A stretch of DNA of 64,000 nucleotides, taken from IMG/VR virus record IMGVR_UViG_3300028045_000007, positions 1-64,000 of that record; one strand, given 5' to 3'. The translations under genes were made by a program, and so were the position numbers. How positions within the stretch are numbered: the stretch's first letter is position 1; each line of letters opens with the position of its first letter. The notes beneath the pieces are model-generated. The model saw only the letters and a program-made list of their open reading frames with translations, was not told where the DNA came from and ran no database searches. The DNA comes from a virus. Positions 42,370 through 51,310 of this stretch are shown in pieces.

Positions 42370-42650
42370 GAAATTTTGCCCCAATTATTCAAGAGCCGCA
42401 GGAGTTCGTGAGTACGAATCTCTAGCTCCTTCTTGCGTAAGTGACTTGGGTTCGTGGCCAGTTCGCTCAATAGGTCAGCAAGCTGCTTGTCGATAACGGC
42501 TAACAGCATACTAACGGTTGGCGGCTTAGGGCCAAACAACGCTTCTGTTACGCCTAACACTAGCTCGATACCAAGAGCCACTTCGGGTGACGCCACGGCA
42601 AGTCCAGCACGTACAATAGGATCGTTAAGTATATCGGTTACTTTTTCCAC
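42366..42650 (-). CDS. Unknown small protein, 94 residues
   Basis: MEKVTDILNDPIVRAGLAVA, a long weakly hydrophobic stretch (GIELVLGVTEALFG) and a Leu/Glu/Arg helix. A DUF of phage holin-associated type is conceivable but not supported. No family recognised. Confidence 0.7.
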   Translation of the reverse strand: MEKVTDILNDPIVRAGLAVASPEVALGIELVLGVTEALFGPKPPTVSMLLAVIDKQLADLLSELATNPSHLRKKELEIRTHELLRLLNNWGKIS

Positions 42651-42676
42651 TAGATGAATCCACCTTTAGAATACAC

Positions 42677-42937
42677 TCACTTCGCATTCACTGACTGTAT
42701 TTTGAATTCAACCGTGAGGCCATTACTGGTTTCGACGTATTTACATCGAACCTGTATCGTGGAATTCGCCAATACTTCGTTATCGCCTACACGTCCCCTA
42801 AGCCAGCGATGCAGGAGCGGCTTGATGTCTTCGATAGCCTCTACCTGTTTGGGGATGGCTTTTTCAAGGCCAATTGGAGCAGAACGTAAGATTCTGCCAT
42901 TCTTGAAAGATACTTCGGTGCTAAAACGAGTCTTCAT
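42677..42937 (-). CDS. Unknown small protein, 86 residues
   Basis: MKTRFSTEVSFKNGRILRSA, then a basic helical part and a beta end (TIQVRCKYVETSNGLTVEFK). Promoter at 42947-42975. No family recognised. Confidence 0.7.
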   Translation of the reverse strand: MKTRFSTEVSFKNGRILRSAPIGLEKAIPKQVEAIEDIKPLLHRWLRGRVGDNEVLANSTIQVRCKYVETSNGLTVEFKIQSVNAK

Positions 42938-42946
42938 GATGACTCT

Positions 42947-42975
42947 ATTATACGGTCGCGAAGCTAGTGCGTCAA
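42947..42975 (-). promoter_or_regulatory. Promoter of the gene at 42937
   Basis: TTGACG (42975-42970), 17 nt, TATAAT (42952-42947), 9 nt to the ATG. Confidence 0.75.
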
Positions 42976-43689
42976 CCTACATCGTCTATTTTTCCGCAAC
43001 CCAGACGTATTCGTCCACCAGTGGCTAATGCTGTGCCTGGCAATATCGATCTCGACCTGAGATAGCGTCTTTTGCTCTCCGTCCTTGACGTACGTCGGAT
43101 ACATCACGCATGACATTGCATTCGTCCCAAATGGTAGAATTACTGAACCAGTTGGAGCCGTATCTGTCATACTGAATACATGGGGCACCCCAAACACGTG
43201 TCCGAGTTCGTGTAGTGCAACTGAAAAAGCCTGTGTGGGGTTATCCTCTAAACGATCTGCATCTAGTAGGATCACGCGGTCACGCGGCAACCACATACCC
43301 AGTACGTTATCCGTTATAGCATAGGGCGATGTCTGGAGATCATCGATGACGATATTGATCACACCGGCACGTTGAAGTACTTCGATCGGCGTGTCCGGAG
43401 ATCCAATATAGACCGTAACCCTGATCGGCACATGACCGATCCACTCCTCGATCGCCTTGCACAATCCTACCATTGTTTCTGGGTACTTGTCGATCTGTTC
43501 TTTGTGAACTATAAACTCAAACGAGACATAAAAGTTATGCTCACTGGTGGCAGAATCCCGTGTTACTTCTACGTCTGGTGGACTAGTGAAGCTCAGTTGA
43601 TCAGTTAGATCGTACTTGTTCTGAGTAGGCGTTACGCAACAGGACAGGATCAGTAGGTATAAGCCAATCGGGATATATCGTAGCTTCAT
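42964..43689 (-). CDS. Matrixin-like zinc metalloprotease lipoprotein
   Basis: 241 residues. MKLRYIPIGLYLLILSCC carries a lipobox-like end. HELGHVFGVPH is the HExxHxxGxxH metzincin motif, and SCVMYPTYV downstream supplies the Met-turn, so the protein is a matrixin-type protease anchored outside the cytoplasm. A role in cell-wall or surface protein cleavage during lysis, or in exclusion of other phages, is possible. Confidence 0.8.
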   Translation of the reverse strand: MKLRYIPIGLYLLILSCCVTPTQNKYDLTDQLSFTSPPDVEVTRDSATSEHNFYVSFEFIVHKEQIDKYPETMVGLCKAIEEWIGHVPIRVTVYIGSPDTPIEVLQRAGVINIVIDDLQTSPYAITDNVLGMWLPRDRVILLDADRLEDNPTQAFSVALHELGHVFGVPHVFSMTDTAPTGSVILPFGTNAMSCVMYPTYVKDGEQKTLSQVEIDIARHSISHWWTNTSGLRKNRRCRLTH

Positions 43690-43753
43690 AGTACAATCTC
43701 ACTTCTAATGAACAGGGCCGTGCAAGGCTGGGAGCCATTCACTAATACTCTAA

Positions 43754-44188
43754 GTGACCGGCCCGGAAAAACTTGAAAAAAGGAAAAGGATACACGCCAC
43801 GTACTACTTACTAGGTGAGGCTGCCATTTTGGCATCCGGGTTTGACACCGCATGTTCGCTTCGCATTCTTCGTTCTGGCTTTCATGCTCTTATTTTGTCA
43901 TCAGATTCGGCTTTTGTCACCAAGTTTATGGAAACAATCATCACATCCGAGCAAGATCTTAGTAGTCATGATGAACCATTACCTGATGGCGTGCTGTTGG
44001 TACATTTTAAGATCGTAGGTGTCGGACCCAACACTTTAACTGAAGCTAATCACTTAGGACCTAAGATTTGCGACATCGTTCGTCCGCAACCTGGGTTTTT
44101 TGTAATTGGTAGCACCGAGGAAGGTATACGAGCCGCAATGCATGACCTCGTAGACCGTTTCTGTGATTCTAGAGAGGAAGTAGAATGA
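43754..44188 (+). CDS. Unknown protein, 144 residues, GTG start
   Basis: MTGPEKLEKRKRIHATYYLL (GTG read as Met), then hydrophobic GEAAILASGFDTACSLRIL, beta strands and a final helix. No ATG is available near the start. TAATAC lies 5 nt before the GTG, but the -35 is weak. First gene of the plus-strand late block. No family recognised. Confidence 0.65.
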   Translation: MTGPEKLEKRKRIHATYYLLGEAAILASGFDTACSLRILRSGFHALILSSDSAFVTKFMETIITSEQDLSSHDEPLPDGVLLVHFKIVGVGPNTLTEANHLGPKICDIVRPQPGFFVIGSTEEGIRAAMHDLVDRFCDSREEVE

Positions 44189-44481
44189 ATCAACGTTCAA
44201 AGAGAGCAAGAGATCGTAAGAAGACGCAAGATATCGACGTATCAACAATCCAAACGGGTGGTTATGTGGCCCATCACGGTCGTAACCAAGATCCTAACGT
44301 TCGCGTCCCGAAGGCTACTGGTGATATGACCGAGGGCATCAGGTCCGGTCTTGCCAAGGCTTCTCCCTTTTTCAAGAAGCTGAAAGAACTAAAGCCCGAC
44401 AGTCCAGAAGAGGAAAAGAAGGCGGTGGCCGAAGCAACAGAGAAGCATACCAAAAAGAAGGGCAAAGTAAAAGAAGAGTAG
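44185..44481 (+). CDS. Unknown basic protein, 98 residues
   Basis: MNQRSKRARDRKKTQDIDVS, basic start, a Gly/Ala middle (MTEGIRSGLAKASPFFKKLK) and a Lys/Glu tail. The start overlaps the upstream stop (ATGA). No family recognised. Confidence 0.75.
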   Translation: MNQRSKRARDRKKTQDIDVSTIQTGGYVAHHGRNQDPNVRVPKATGDMTEGIRSGLAKASPFFKKLKELKPDSPEEEKKAVAEATEKHTKKKGKVKEE

Positions 44482-44482
44482 T

Positions 44483-45073
44483 ATGACATTCACCGTAGTG
44501 GCCAGCGGCACCCTCACCTACGATGACGTGTCAGATATAGTTGAAGCATTAACCAGGACTGAGGGGCGAAAGTATCCAATTCCTGGGATGGACTTCGAAG
44601 ACACGGCTCAAGAAATCCGTGCAGAGTGTTTGCGGGTATTGAGCTTCTACGACCAGAGCCGCATCGGACCTTCTCCGTTTAAGTTTCTTCAGACGTGTGT
44701 CCGTAACTTCTTATACAATAAACGAAGAGGGATTTGGGTTCCGAACAATCCGCCGTGTACTCGTTGCCCCATGTGGAATAAGGCAAGTAAGTTTTGTACT
44801 GCTGAAGAGGTAGATTGTCGCAAGATAGTGCAGCACCGCAAAAACATGAACACTAAAGCTGCATTAAAGCAACCGGCTTCTCTTGAGGTTGACGTGTCTG
44901 ATCCAGAGCATGAACTCGCCATCGACGCCATGCTCCTAGATGAAAGCATTCGTGAGGCCATGCCCCCTCATCTTGTTTCACAGTACGAAAAGATGTTGGC
45001 TGGCGAACATGTTACGGCACGTATTAAGCGACAGGTACGCGACATTGTATCAACCATTATCCATCATGCCTAG
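44483..45073 (+). CDS. Sigma-70 region-2-like protein
   Basis: 196 residues. The block TAQEIRAECLRVLSFYDQSR, then PFKFLQTCVRNFLYNKRRGI resembles sigma-70 region 2 (core binding and helix for -10 recognition) as seen in phage late sigma-like proteins. CTRCPMWNKASKFC and CRKI add a Cys cluster that may bind zinc. It could direct late transcription of the virion genes behind it. The helix-turn-helix region 4 is not obvious. Confidence 0.6.
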   Translation: MTFTVVASGTLTYDDVSDIVEALTRTEGRKYPIPGMDFEDTAQEIRAECLRVLSFYDQSRIGPSPFKFLQTCVRNFLYNKRRGIWVPNNPPCTRCPMWNKASKFCTAEEVDCRKIVQHRKNMNTKAALKQPASLEVDVSDPEHELAIDAMLLDESIREAMPPHLVSQYEKMLAGEHVTARIKRQVRDIVSTIIHHA

Positions 45074-45875
45074 ATCATTTCCCGAAGAACAGCGACTCAT
45101 GGTTCGTGAACTTGCCGAGCAAGGTCACACCCATGTCGCAATTGTTAATGCGATGAGGGAACGTTTTCCTCAAGACTGGAAGGCGAAGAATGCTCATCGT
45201 ACCGTGAGTCGCATACTCAAAGACAACCCAGTAAAGTCCGCGATCCCCACGCCCGACATGCCTATGCCGAGTGTTAAGGTACCCTCGATGCCTAAGACGT
45301 TGGACGAGATGACGCGGGAGGAACGAGCACGTTACATCGAGGCACGCCTCCAAACGACGCCCAGATTTCGCATGGCATTCCGAAGCTTTGCCAAAGAAGA
45401 TAAGGATGTATTTGTCGATGAATACATGAGGATCATCAGGTCTACTGATACTCTCACCGAGGTAGAGGAGCAGGCGTTGTTCGCCGCCATTCTTGAACTC
45501 ATTCTTGCTTTTCAAGCACTTAATCGTAAAGAGAAGGAAGAACAGTGGCGTGACCAATCTTTAGCCGGGGAAATCGACGAGGATGATCCCCGCTATCGTC
45601 GTTTGGTAGAACCCAAGTATCAGAAAGAGTACGATGATCATATGAAGATGTATCAGCGTGGTACAGAGCAACTCAAGATGTCTCGTAGGGATCGTCTCAA
45701 GGAGGTGCGATCACAGAAACAGACGTTGATTGACTTAGCCGAAGAGTTATCGAGTAAAAATGCACAGTCAGAGGTAGCACACGAGATCGAACGCTTAGCT
45801 AAATTGCGAGACGATGAGCTTAAGCGTTTGTTGGAGCTAGGACATATCCATGGAGTGTTTGCGGACTATGAATAA
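45066..45875 (+). CDS. HTH protein, possible small terminase subunit
   Basis: 269 residues starting MPRSFPEEQRLMVRELAEQG. The N-terminal RLMVRELAEQGHTHVAIVNA with VSRILKDN is a helix-turn-helix of the type found in small terminase and transposase-like proteins. A Pro/Met-rich linker precedes long helices (QKQTLIDLAEELSSKNAQSE). It is the first gene upstream of the packaging region with a DNA-binding domain, which favours a small terminase role. Overlaps the upstream stop. Confidence 0.55.
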   Translation: MPRSFPEEQRLMVRELAEQGHTHVAIVNAMRERFPQDWKAKNAHRTVSRILKDNPVKSAIPTPDMPMPSVKVPSMPKTLDEMTREERARYIEARLQTTPRFRMAFRSFAKEDKDVFVDEYMRIIRSTDTLTEVEEQALFAAILELILAFQALNRKEKEEQWRDQSLAGEIDEDDPRYRRLVEPKYQKEYDDHMKMYQRGTEQLKMSRRDRLKEVRSQKQTLIDLAEELSSKNAQSEVAHEIERLAKLRDDELKRLLELGHIHGVFADYE

Positions 45876-46824
45876 AGAGCAACTAAAGATAGCGATGTTG
45901 TTTGCTTCTTGGGAAGAATTTGGCGAGGGGTGGAGCACGCCCATTGGCATTAGAGAAGAGCTGAGATCTCGTGGTCACGAGGTACGCCAATATAATCTTT
46001 ATCACGATCAAGGTATATTGTTTGCGGACAATGTGCGTCACTATTCTAATCAGGGTATTAACCAACTGTATCAAGATTTCCATGCGGGCACGTTTCGTCC
46101 TGACGCAATCTTCTGTATGGATTATGGGCCGTGGGACGCGATGCAATTTGGCAAACAGTATTTTCCTGGTTCCGTTTTAGTGAAAGAAGCTGGCGACGAG
46201 CCACAGGCTCACGCACAGCACTGTAGGGCAGCTCCGAGAGTTCATGTTATCTTGTCTCCTGACCTTCAATGTGTTGAACGTTATCACACAATGGGGTTCC
46301 ACGCGGTTCATTGGACGCACCATGCTGACCGCCGTATCTTCTATCCCCGACAGGAGGTGAATATCGAGTTTGATTGTGTGACCACGTGTGGTTCACGTGG
46401 CGAGAACGGTCTCACTGACAAGATTCAGAAGGCTCTCGGGGCTCGTTTCAACAATGAACGCTATTTCTTTGGCGACGACCACGCCAAGCGTCTCTGTATG
46501 GGTAAAATGGTCTTTCAATGTTCACAGTTCAAGGAAATTACTCGTCGCATTTTTGAAGGTATGGCATGTGGTCGCATGGTCATCACGGATCGCATACCGG
46601 ACAGTACCGGACTGTCAGAAATGTTTATTGAAGGTCAAGATATAGTGTACTATGACAGTGCGGAAGACGCTATCAATAAGATTCGTTACTATGCTTCGCA
46701 TGACGTGGAACGCGAAGAGATCGCTGTAAATGGCTACAAGAAGGTAATGGCCTATCATACGGAAGTGCAGCGTTGTGATGATTTCGAAGCATGCGTGCTT
46801 GCCGCCAAGGAGACCTTGGTATGA
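45868..46824 (+). CDS. Glycosyltransferase, GT-B type (CgeB/GT4-like)
   Basis: 318 residues from MNKEQLKIAMLFASWEEFGE. It has the layout of GT-B enzymes: an N-terminal Rossmann half with the short GxGW-like loop, then VHVILSPDLQCVERYH, VHWTHHADRRIFYP, and the C-terminal EITRRIFEGMACGRMVITDR block that contacts the nucleotide sugar. It may decorate phage DNA, virion or host surface glycans. An ATG at 45850 would add six residues. Confidence 0.75.
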   Translation: MNKEQLKIAMLFASWEEFGEGWSTPIGIREELRSRGHEVRQYNLYHDQGILFADNVRHYSNQGINQLYQDFHAGTFRPDAIFCMDYGPWDAMQFGKQYFPGSVLVKEAGDEPQAHAQHCRAAPRVHVILSPDLQCVERYHTMGFHAVHWTHHADRRIFYPRQEVNIEFDCVTTCGSRGENGLTDKIQKALGARFNNERYFFGDDHAKRLCMGKMVFQCSQFKEITRRIFEGMACGRMVITDRIPDSTGLSEMFIEGQDIVYYDSAEDAINKIRYYASHDVEREEIAVNGYKKVMAYHTEVQRCDDFEACVLAAKETLV

Positions 46825-47630
46825 CGAGTAGTGAGCGACATCTACGTCCCGATCAATCACGTTGGGACTTTAACGTACAACGATACAAAGATGATCGTGA
46901 CGTATTTTCGGAAAAAGGATTACTGTCTATTGTTGTGCTTGCACACGGTCGTCCGGAACATACTCATCTTGCCGTGTCGTCAACTATATCCTGTCTTCAA
47001 GATTATCCTGGTGAGATTGAGTGGATCTTTATTGAGAACTGCGATAGTGACGCTAACATGAAGTTCTTTAGGGGATTAGATCTAGAAAGAAAGGTTATCG
47101 TTTGTCAGAGCAACTATGGCATTAATGAGGCACTCAATCAGGGGTGGAAACTGTCTCGTGGCGAGTATGTCATGATTCATGAAAACGACTGGCAAGCGAT
47201 ATGCAACATAGATTTTGTTACGCCAGCCAAACAGATATTTGAGCAAGAGATTGATGTTGGTGTAATACAGTTACGTGACCCACACGATCCGAACGAGAAT
47301 TTTGGACGAGGTAAGCCAGAGTACAATCCCTGGTCCTGCACCGTAGAACAGGTTATGGAAGCTGGCTTTCATATATACGAGAGTCAGACTAGTGACGGAC
47401 ACTCTTATTTCGTGTCGAATCATCCTAATGGATTTAACAACAACCCAGTAATCATTCGGAAGAGTCTATATCATGCTTGTGGATCCTATCCAGAAGCACT
47501 GATGGGCTGCGATCCTCGCCATGGAGAAACAGAGTATCAAGCTCGTGTAGCTTACAAAGGCTATGAGACGGCGTACATTGGTGTGCCTATTTACCAACAC
47601 ATGGGACGAATACAGACTAAGGCGACGTAA
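46821..47630 (+). CDS. Glycosyltransferase family 2-like
   Basis: 269 residues from MTSSERHLRPDQSRWD. SIVVLAHGRPEHTHLAVSST and IEWIFIENCDSD, then NYGINEALNQGWKLSRGEYV and HENDWQ show the GT-A fold of family 2 with a D-x-x acidic metal motif. It starts in the ATGA overlap with the GT-B gene, so both act in one pathway. Substrate unknown. Confidence 0.8.
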   Translation: MTSSERHLRPDQSRWDFNVQRYKDDRDVFSEKGLLSIVVLAHGRPEHTHLAVSSTISCLQDYPGEIEWIFIENCDSDANMKFFRGLDLERKVIVCQSNYGINEALNQGWKLSRGEYVMIHENDWQAICNIDFVTPAKQIFEQEIDVGVIQLRDPHDPNENFGRGKPEYNPWSCTVEQVMEAGFHIYESQTSDGHSYFVSNHPNGFNNNPVIIRKSLYHACGSYPEALMGCDPRHGETEYQARVAYKGYETAYIGVPIYQHMGRIQTKAT

Positions 47631-47632
47631 GC

Positions 47633-48268
47633 ATGAGAACAAATAAGCTATCTAACGATACGTCAGATGCACATATTATTGGACGTGTATTGTCCATGAC
47701 AGATAACATTCCCAAGTTCATTATTGATGTTGGTGCGTCTGAGGGGCATTACAATAGCAACTCAATGCCGTTAATACTTGAGATGTCTTGGTGTGGCATT
47801 CTGCTTGAACCCATGCCGATTCAGTTTAAGCAATTGATGACAAGATATCAAGACATCGATGACATTCAATGTATCAATGCGGTGTTGTGCGATAACGACA
47901 GTATCGTTGATATGTTTATTCACCCTAATGATGGTGACGGTACCACAGCAGGCAACCATGGTTCGTCACTCATCAAAATGGCTCGTAATAAAATTGTTGT
48001 AAAGGTGCCATCTATATCATATGAGAGCTTAAATAGCTTGCGTAATCTAAGGGATGTAGGAATTTTGTCTATCGATACGGAAGGATACGATTTTGATATT
48101 TTGCGTGGCCTACTGCCTCTTGGTCTGCCAGCAGTTATCATTAGTGAGGTTATTGAGGTGGGCGAAGAAGACAAGGTGCGTTTTATAGAGTCGTTTGGCT
48201 ATCATATGATCATTGATGGGCATTCAAATAAAGCCTGGGCATTACCACATTATATACGGGAGAACTAA
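47633..48268 (+). CDS. FkbM-family methyltransferase
   Basis: 211 residues. IDVGASEGHYNSN is the SAM loop, GILLEPMPIQFKQL follows with the E-P-x motif, and SIDTEGYDFDILRG is the FkbM signature IDxEGxxxxxL. It would O-methylate a sugar or other hydroxyl, consistent with the two glycosyltransferases directly upstream. Confidence 0.85.
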   Translation: MRTNKLSNDTSDAHIIGRVLSMTDNIPKFIIDVGASEGHYNSNSMPLILEMSWCGILLEPMPIQFKQLMTRYQDIDDIQCINAVLCDNDSIVDMFIHPNDGDGTTAGNHGSSLIKMARNKIVVKVPSISYESLNSLRNLRDVGILSIDTEGYDFDILRGLLPLGLPAVIISEVIEVGEEDKVRFIESFGYHMIIDGHSNKAWALPHYIREN

Positions 48269-48269
48269 T

Positions 48270-48533
48270 ATGGAAAACAATTTTACGACCGGCGTTCCAC
48301 AGGGCGAAAGTAACGGAAGTGTTTTTCCGGATCAATACGGAAGTGTTTTTCCGGATCAATCGTGCCACTACGTACAGTCAATGCCCTGGACATACGTGCC
48401 GTATCCGACCAAATCTGCTCGTGAGCAGGTACAGGACGAGATTCTTATTAAGTTAGCCGAAGCAATTGAAGGCAATGACTTAAAGAAGGCAAGACAATTA
48501 ATTGAACTGGCAAAAACCCTAAAGGAACTGTAG
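48270..48533 (+). CDS. Unknown small protein with a tandem repeat, 87 residues
   Basis: MENNFTTGVPQGESNGSVFP: the block GSVFPDQ occurs twice in a row because of a perfect 19-nt core of a 24-nt tandem duplication at 48317-48364. The C-terminal half is an amphipathic helix (ILIKLAEAIEGNDLKKARQL). No family recognised. Confidence 0.7.
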   Translation: MENNFTTGVPQGESNGSVFPDQYGSVFPDQSCHYVQSMPWTYVPYPTKSAREQVQDEILIKLAEAIEGNDLKKARQLIELAKTLKEL

Positions 48534-48546
48534 AAGGAGATTAGAT

Positions 48547-48756
48547 ATGCCCAAACAAAATGACAAGGTATTGATTGATGGCGTGAAGGCACGCATTGAA
48601 ACATTCTGGGGACAAGGCAAGCACACTGTGTATAAGCTTGACGATGGTCGGGTAGTTTTTGATATTAGTGACGATGCTATTGTAGCAGATGAGCCAGTGA
48701 TCAAGAGAGGTCCCGCCCCGAAACACCCATACAAGAAGCCTAGCTTGGATGACTAA
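48547..48756 (+). CDS. Unknown small protein, 69 residues
   Basis: MPKQNDKVLIDGVKARIETF, with YKLDDGRVVFDISDDAIVA: a small beta barrel of the phage SH3/OB type is likely. AAGGAG lies 6 nt before the ATG. It overlaps the nuclease start by 8 nt. No family recognised. Confidence 0.7.
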   Translation: MPKQNDKVLIDGVKARIETFWGQGKHTVYKLDDGRVVFDISDDAIVADEPVIKRGPAPKHPYKKPSLDD

Positions 48757-49234
48757 GATTAAGCCAACTATTATTGTTGACACTCGGGAGAAGCTCCCTT
48801 GGGACTGGGAAGACGACGACGCTTTTGCGTCAGTAATCTATCGTAAACTTGACGCGGGTGACTATAGCATCGAGGGTCTCGAAGATGTCATTTTCATAGA
48901 ACGCAAGGCGTCTGTGGACGAGTTGTATAACAACTTTACCACGGGGAAGAAGCGTCTTGCGGCTGAGTTCGACAGGGTGACCGATCATAGGGTCAAGATC
49001 TTCATTATTGAAGAGACGTGCGAGGACATTCTCAATCCTCGTAAATACTACGTCAATAAAAAGAAGATCAATCGCAAGAGTCCAAAGATGCCTCCTGCTG
49101 TTGTAGCCTCTAGTCTTACTAATTTAGTGTTAGAGCAAAACGTACACGTGATCTTTGGTGGAAGTCGAGCACAGTCAATGGTTCGTGGTATCCTTTTGCG
49201 TGCCTGGGAGCTATATCAAAAAGGTCAACTATGA
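48749..49234 (+). CDS. ERCC4/XPF-type nuclease
   Basis: 161 residues. IIVDTREKLPW (VDxRE), KLDAGDYSIEG and VIFIERKASVDELY (ERKxxxD) make up the GDxxxERKxxxD core of the ERCC4 nuclease fold, with KRLAAEFDR following. Phage members act on branched DNA or in recombination. The stop overlaps the terminase ATG. Confidence 0.85.
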   Translation: MTKIKPTIIVDTREKLPWDWEDDDAFASVIYRKLDAGDYSIEGLEDVIFIERKASVDELYNNFTTGKKRLAAEFDRVTDHRVKIFIIEETCEDILNPRKYYVNKKKINRKSPKMPPAVVASSLTNLVLEQNVHVIFGGSRAQSMVRGILLRAWELYQKGQL

Positions 49235-51255
49235 AGGCTTCGAACATTAGAAGGCTACGTGGTGCCCCCTGGAGTCACATATGGACAAAGGACGATATTA
49301 AGACAGTCTTCGATGAGTGTGGTCCATTTCATAGTATCTACCATGCGTCAACGTTCAATCTGTCATGGTTTGTCGAGAAGACATTCAATAACCAACAGGG
49401 GAAGCCGCTTAAACTAGAAGACTTCCAGCAGATTATGCTGGATATGCTATGGCACAAGAAGTTCCCATTGGTTCTAGCCACACGTGGTGCCGGCAAGACC
49501 TTCATATTAGCATTGTATGCATTACTCAAGGCACTCCTGGTGCCCGGCTCGAAGATCGTGATCGTGGGGGCGGGCTTTCGTCAGGCAAAGCTTGTCTTCA
49601 AATATATTGAACAACTGTATGAGTCTAGCCCATTAATCAAGGAGGCCGTCTCCCATTGGGGCGGCCCTAAGTATGGATCTGATGCGGCAACACTTCGTGT
49701 TGGCTTATCGCACATTCAGGCTATCCCGATTGGTGATGGCGAGAAGATTCGTGGTTTGCGTGCTACGGTTCTGATCGCTGATGAGTTTTCATCTATTCCT
49801 GAAGACATCTTTGATATTGTTATTGAGCCGTTCACCGCCGTTCATATGAACCCGGCAGAACGTGCGGCACAAAAGAGATTCACGAGACGATTAGAAAAGC
49901 TTGGTGCGGACGACGGTCTCATTAAGGCCATTGAGAGTACTCAGGGGTTTGGTAACCAAATTGTACTCTCTGGCACCCCAAGCTATAAGCACAATCATTT
50001 TTACAAGAGATGGGCCGTCTATATGGCCTTTATCAAGTCGCGTGGCGACCCTAAGAAATTGAAGCGTGCCCTTGAAGAGCGGCAGCTACAGTCAACGGGT
50101 CGCTGGCAAGAGGTGGACGAGGATGATGTTGCCCATGCCGAAACATCTTGGCACCATTATGCTGTTTTCCAGTTACCCTATACGGCTTTGCCTGAGGGGT
50201 TTATGGAAGAGGACATTATCCGTAAAGCGAAGGCAACATATCCCGCCCACCGTTTTGCTATGGAGTACATGTCACAGTTTCCGGATGATACCGATGGTTT
50301 CATTCGACGATCCTGGATTGACAGAGCTACTCCGCGAGGACCAGACGATATTCCAGTTACAATAGAACTATATGGTGATCCGCGTGCAACATATGTGATG
50401 GGGGTTGACCCCGCTCGATTTAATGACAACCTGGGCGTAGTCGTTTTCAAGATCACTGACCGTGGCAAGGAATTCGTTTATTGTCAAGCCTGGGACAGCA
50501 CTCAGTTTGGCGTATCAGCACAGAAGATCCGAGAGATTGTGAAACGATTCAATGTCTCCTATATCGTAATGGATAAAGGGGGTGGCGGCGAGGCTATTCG
50601 AGAATGGCTATGTAAGAAGACCGATGGTGTTGATCCGGCAGATTTCATTTGGGTCATTCCTGACCAGATGGAGAAGTTTACCGGCAACAAGATGGGTATG
50701 TCGGCTCCAGGTCAGAAGATCTTGGAGATGGTGGACTTCACGCCATCATGGATTTCTCAGGCTGCCCATGCGGTTTCTGCCAACATCGAACAGGCCAATG
50801 TTTTGTTTGCAGACCGTGGCTATGCTGAAGCGGTGTACGACCAATACTTGCGTCACTTTTCCAAGCAAACAATCAACGAAAGCGAAAAGGTGTTCCTACA
50901 GCGTGACTTATGGGGTATGGACGAGTGGGAAGCCGAACAGGTGGGACCTGGGATTAAACCTACTTTTGGAGTACAGCAAAACATAGATGAGTGCATTAAT
51001 GAAACGTGTGCTATTATGCGTATGGTTAGTCCCAAAGGTACCGAAAGTTTTGAACTGCCGAAATTGGCCGAACAGCCCGAAGGGTTAGATATGCGTCGTC
51101 GAGACCGTTGGTCTGCTCTGATGCTCGCTAACTATGCCGCTAAAGTATACATGGGTACTGGCCACAAGACTAGTAATTCACCCGGCCTCGCCACTGGTAC
51201 AGGCCGCAACTATACAAACCGTGGAGTCCGTCGTAGAGGGTCCGTCTCTTATTAG
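49231..51255 (+). CDS. terL: Terminase large subunit
   Basis: 674 residues. ATRGAGKT at 83-90 is the Walker A motif, VLIADEF at 180-186 Walker B, and ILSGTPSYKHN-like IVLSGTPSYKHNHF follows as the C motif. The nuclease half begins at about 390 with MGVDPARF and holds further Asp clusters (VMDKGGGGEAI). It packages DNA into the prohead through the portal. The ATGA overlap with the nuclease gene and the portal gene downstream confirm the order. Confidence 0.9.
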   Translation: MKASNIRRLRGAPWSHIWTKDDIKTVFDECGPFHSIYHASTFNLSWFVEKTFNNQQGKPLKLEDFQQIMLDMLWHKKFPLVLATRGAGKTFILALYALLKALLVPGSKIVIVGAGFRQAKLVFKYIEQLYESSPLIKEAVSHWGGPKYGSDAATLRVGLSHIQAIPIGDGEKIRGLRATVLIADEFSSIPEDIFDIVIEPFTAVHMNPAERAAQKRFTRRLEKLGADDGLIKAIESTQGFGNQIVLSGTPSYKHNHFYKRWAVYMAFIKSRGDPKKLKRALEERQLQSTGRWQEVDEDDVAHAETSWHHYAVFQLPYTALPEGFMEEDIIRKAKATYPAHRFAMEYMSQFPDDTDGFIRRSWIDRATPRGPDDIPVTIELYGDPRATYVMGVDPARFNDNLGVVVFKITDRGKEFVYCQAWDSTQFGVSAQKIREIVKRFNVSYIVMDKGGGGEAIREWLCKKTDGVDPADFIWVIPDQMEKFTGNKMGMSAPGQKILEMVDFTPSWISQAAHAVSANIEQANVLFADRGYAEAVYDQYLRHFSKQTINESEKVFLQRDLWGMDEWEAEQVGPGIKPTFGVQQNIDECINETCAIMRMVSPKGTESFELPKLAEQPEGLDMRRRDRWSALMLANYAAKVYMGTGHKTSNSPGLATGTGRNYTNRGVRRRGSVSY

Positions 51256-51310
51256 TGTACTAGAGACATGAGCAATTATATCGCAATCTAATTACCCTGG
51301 AGCCCCTTCC

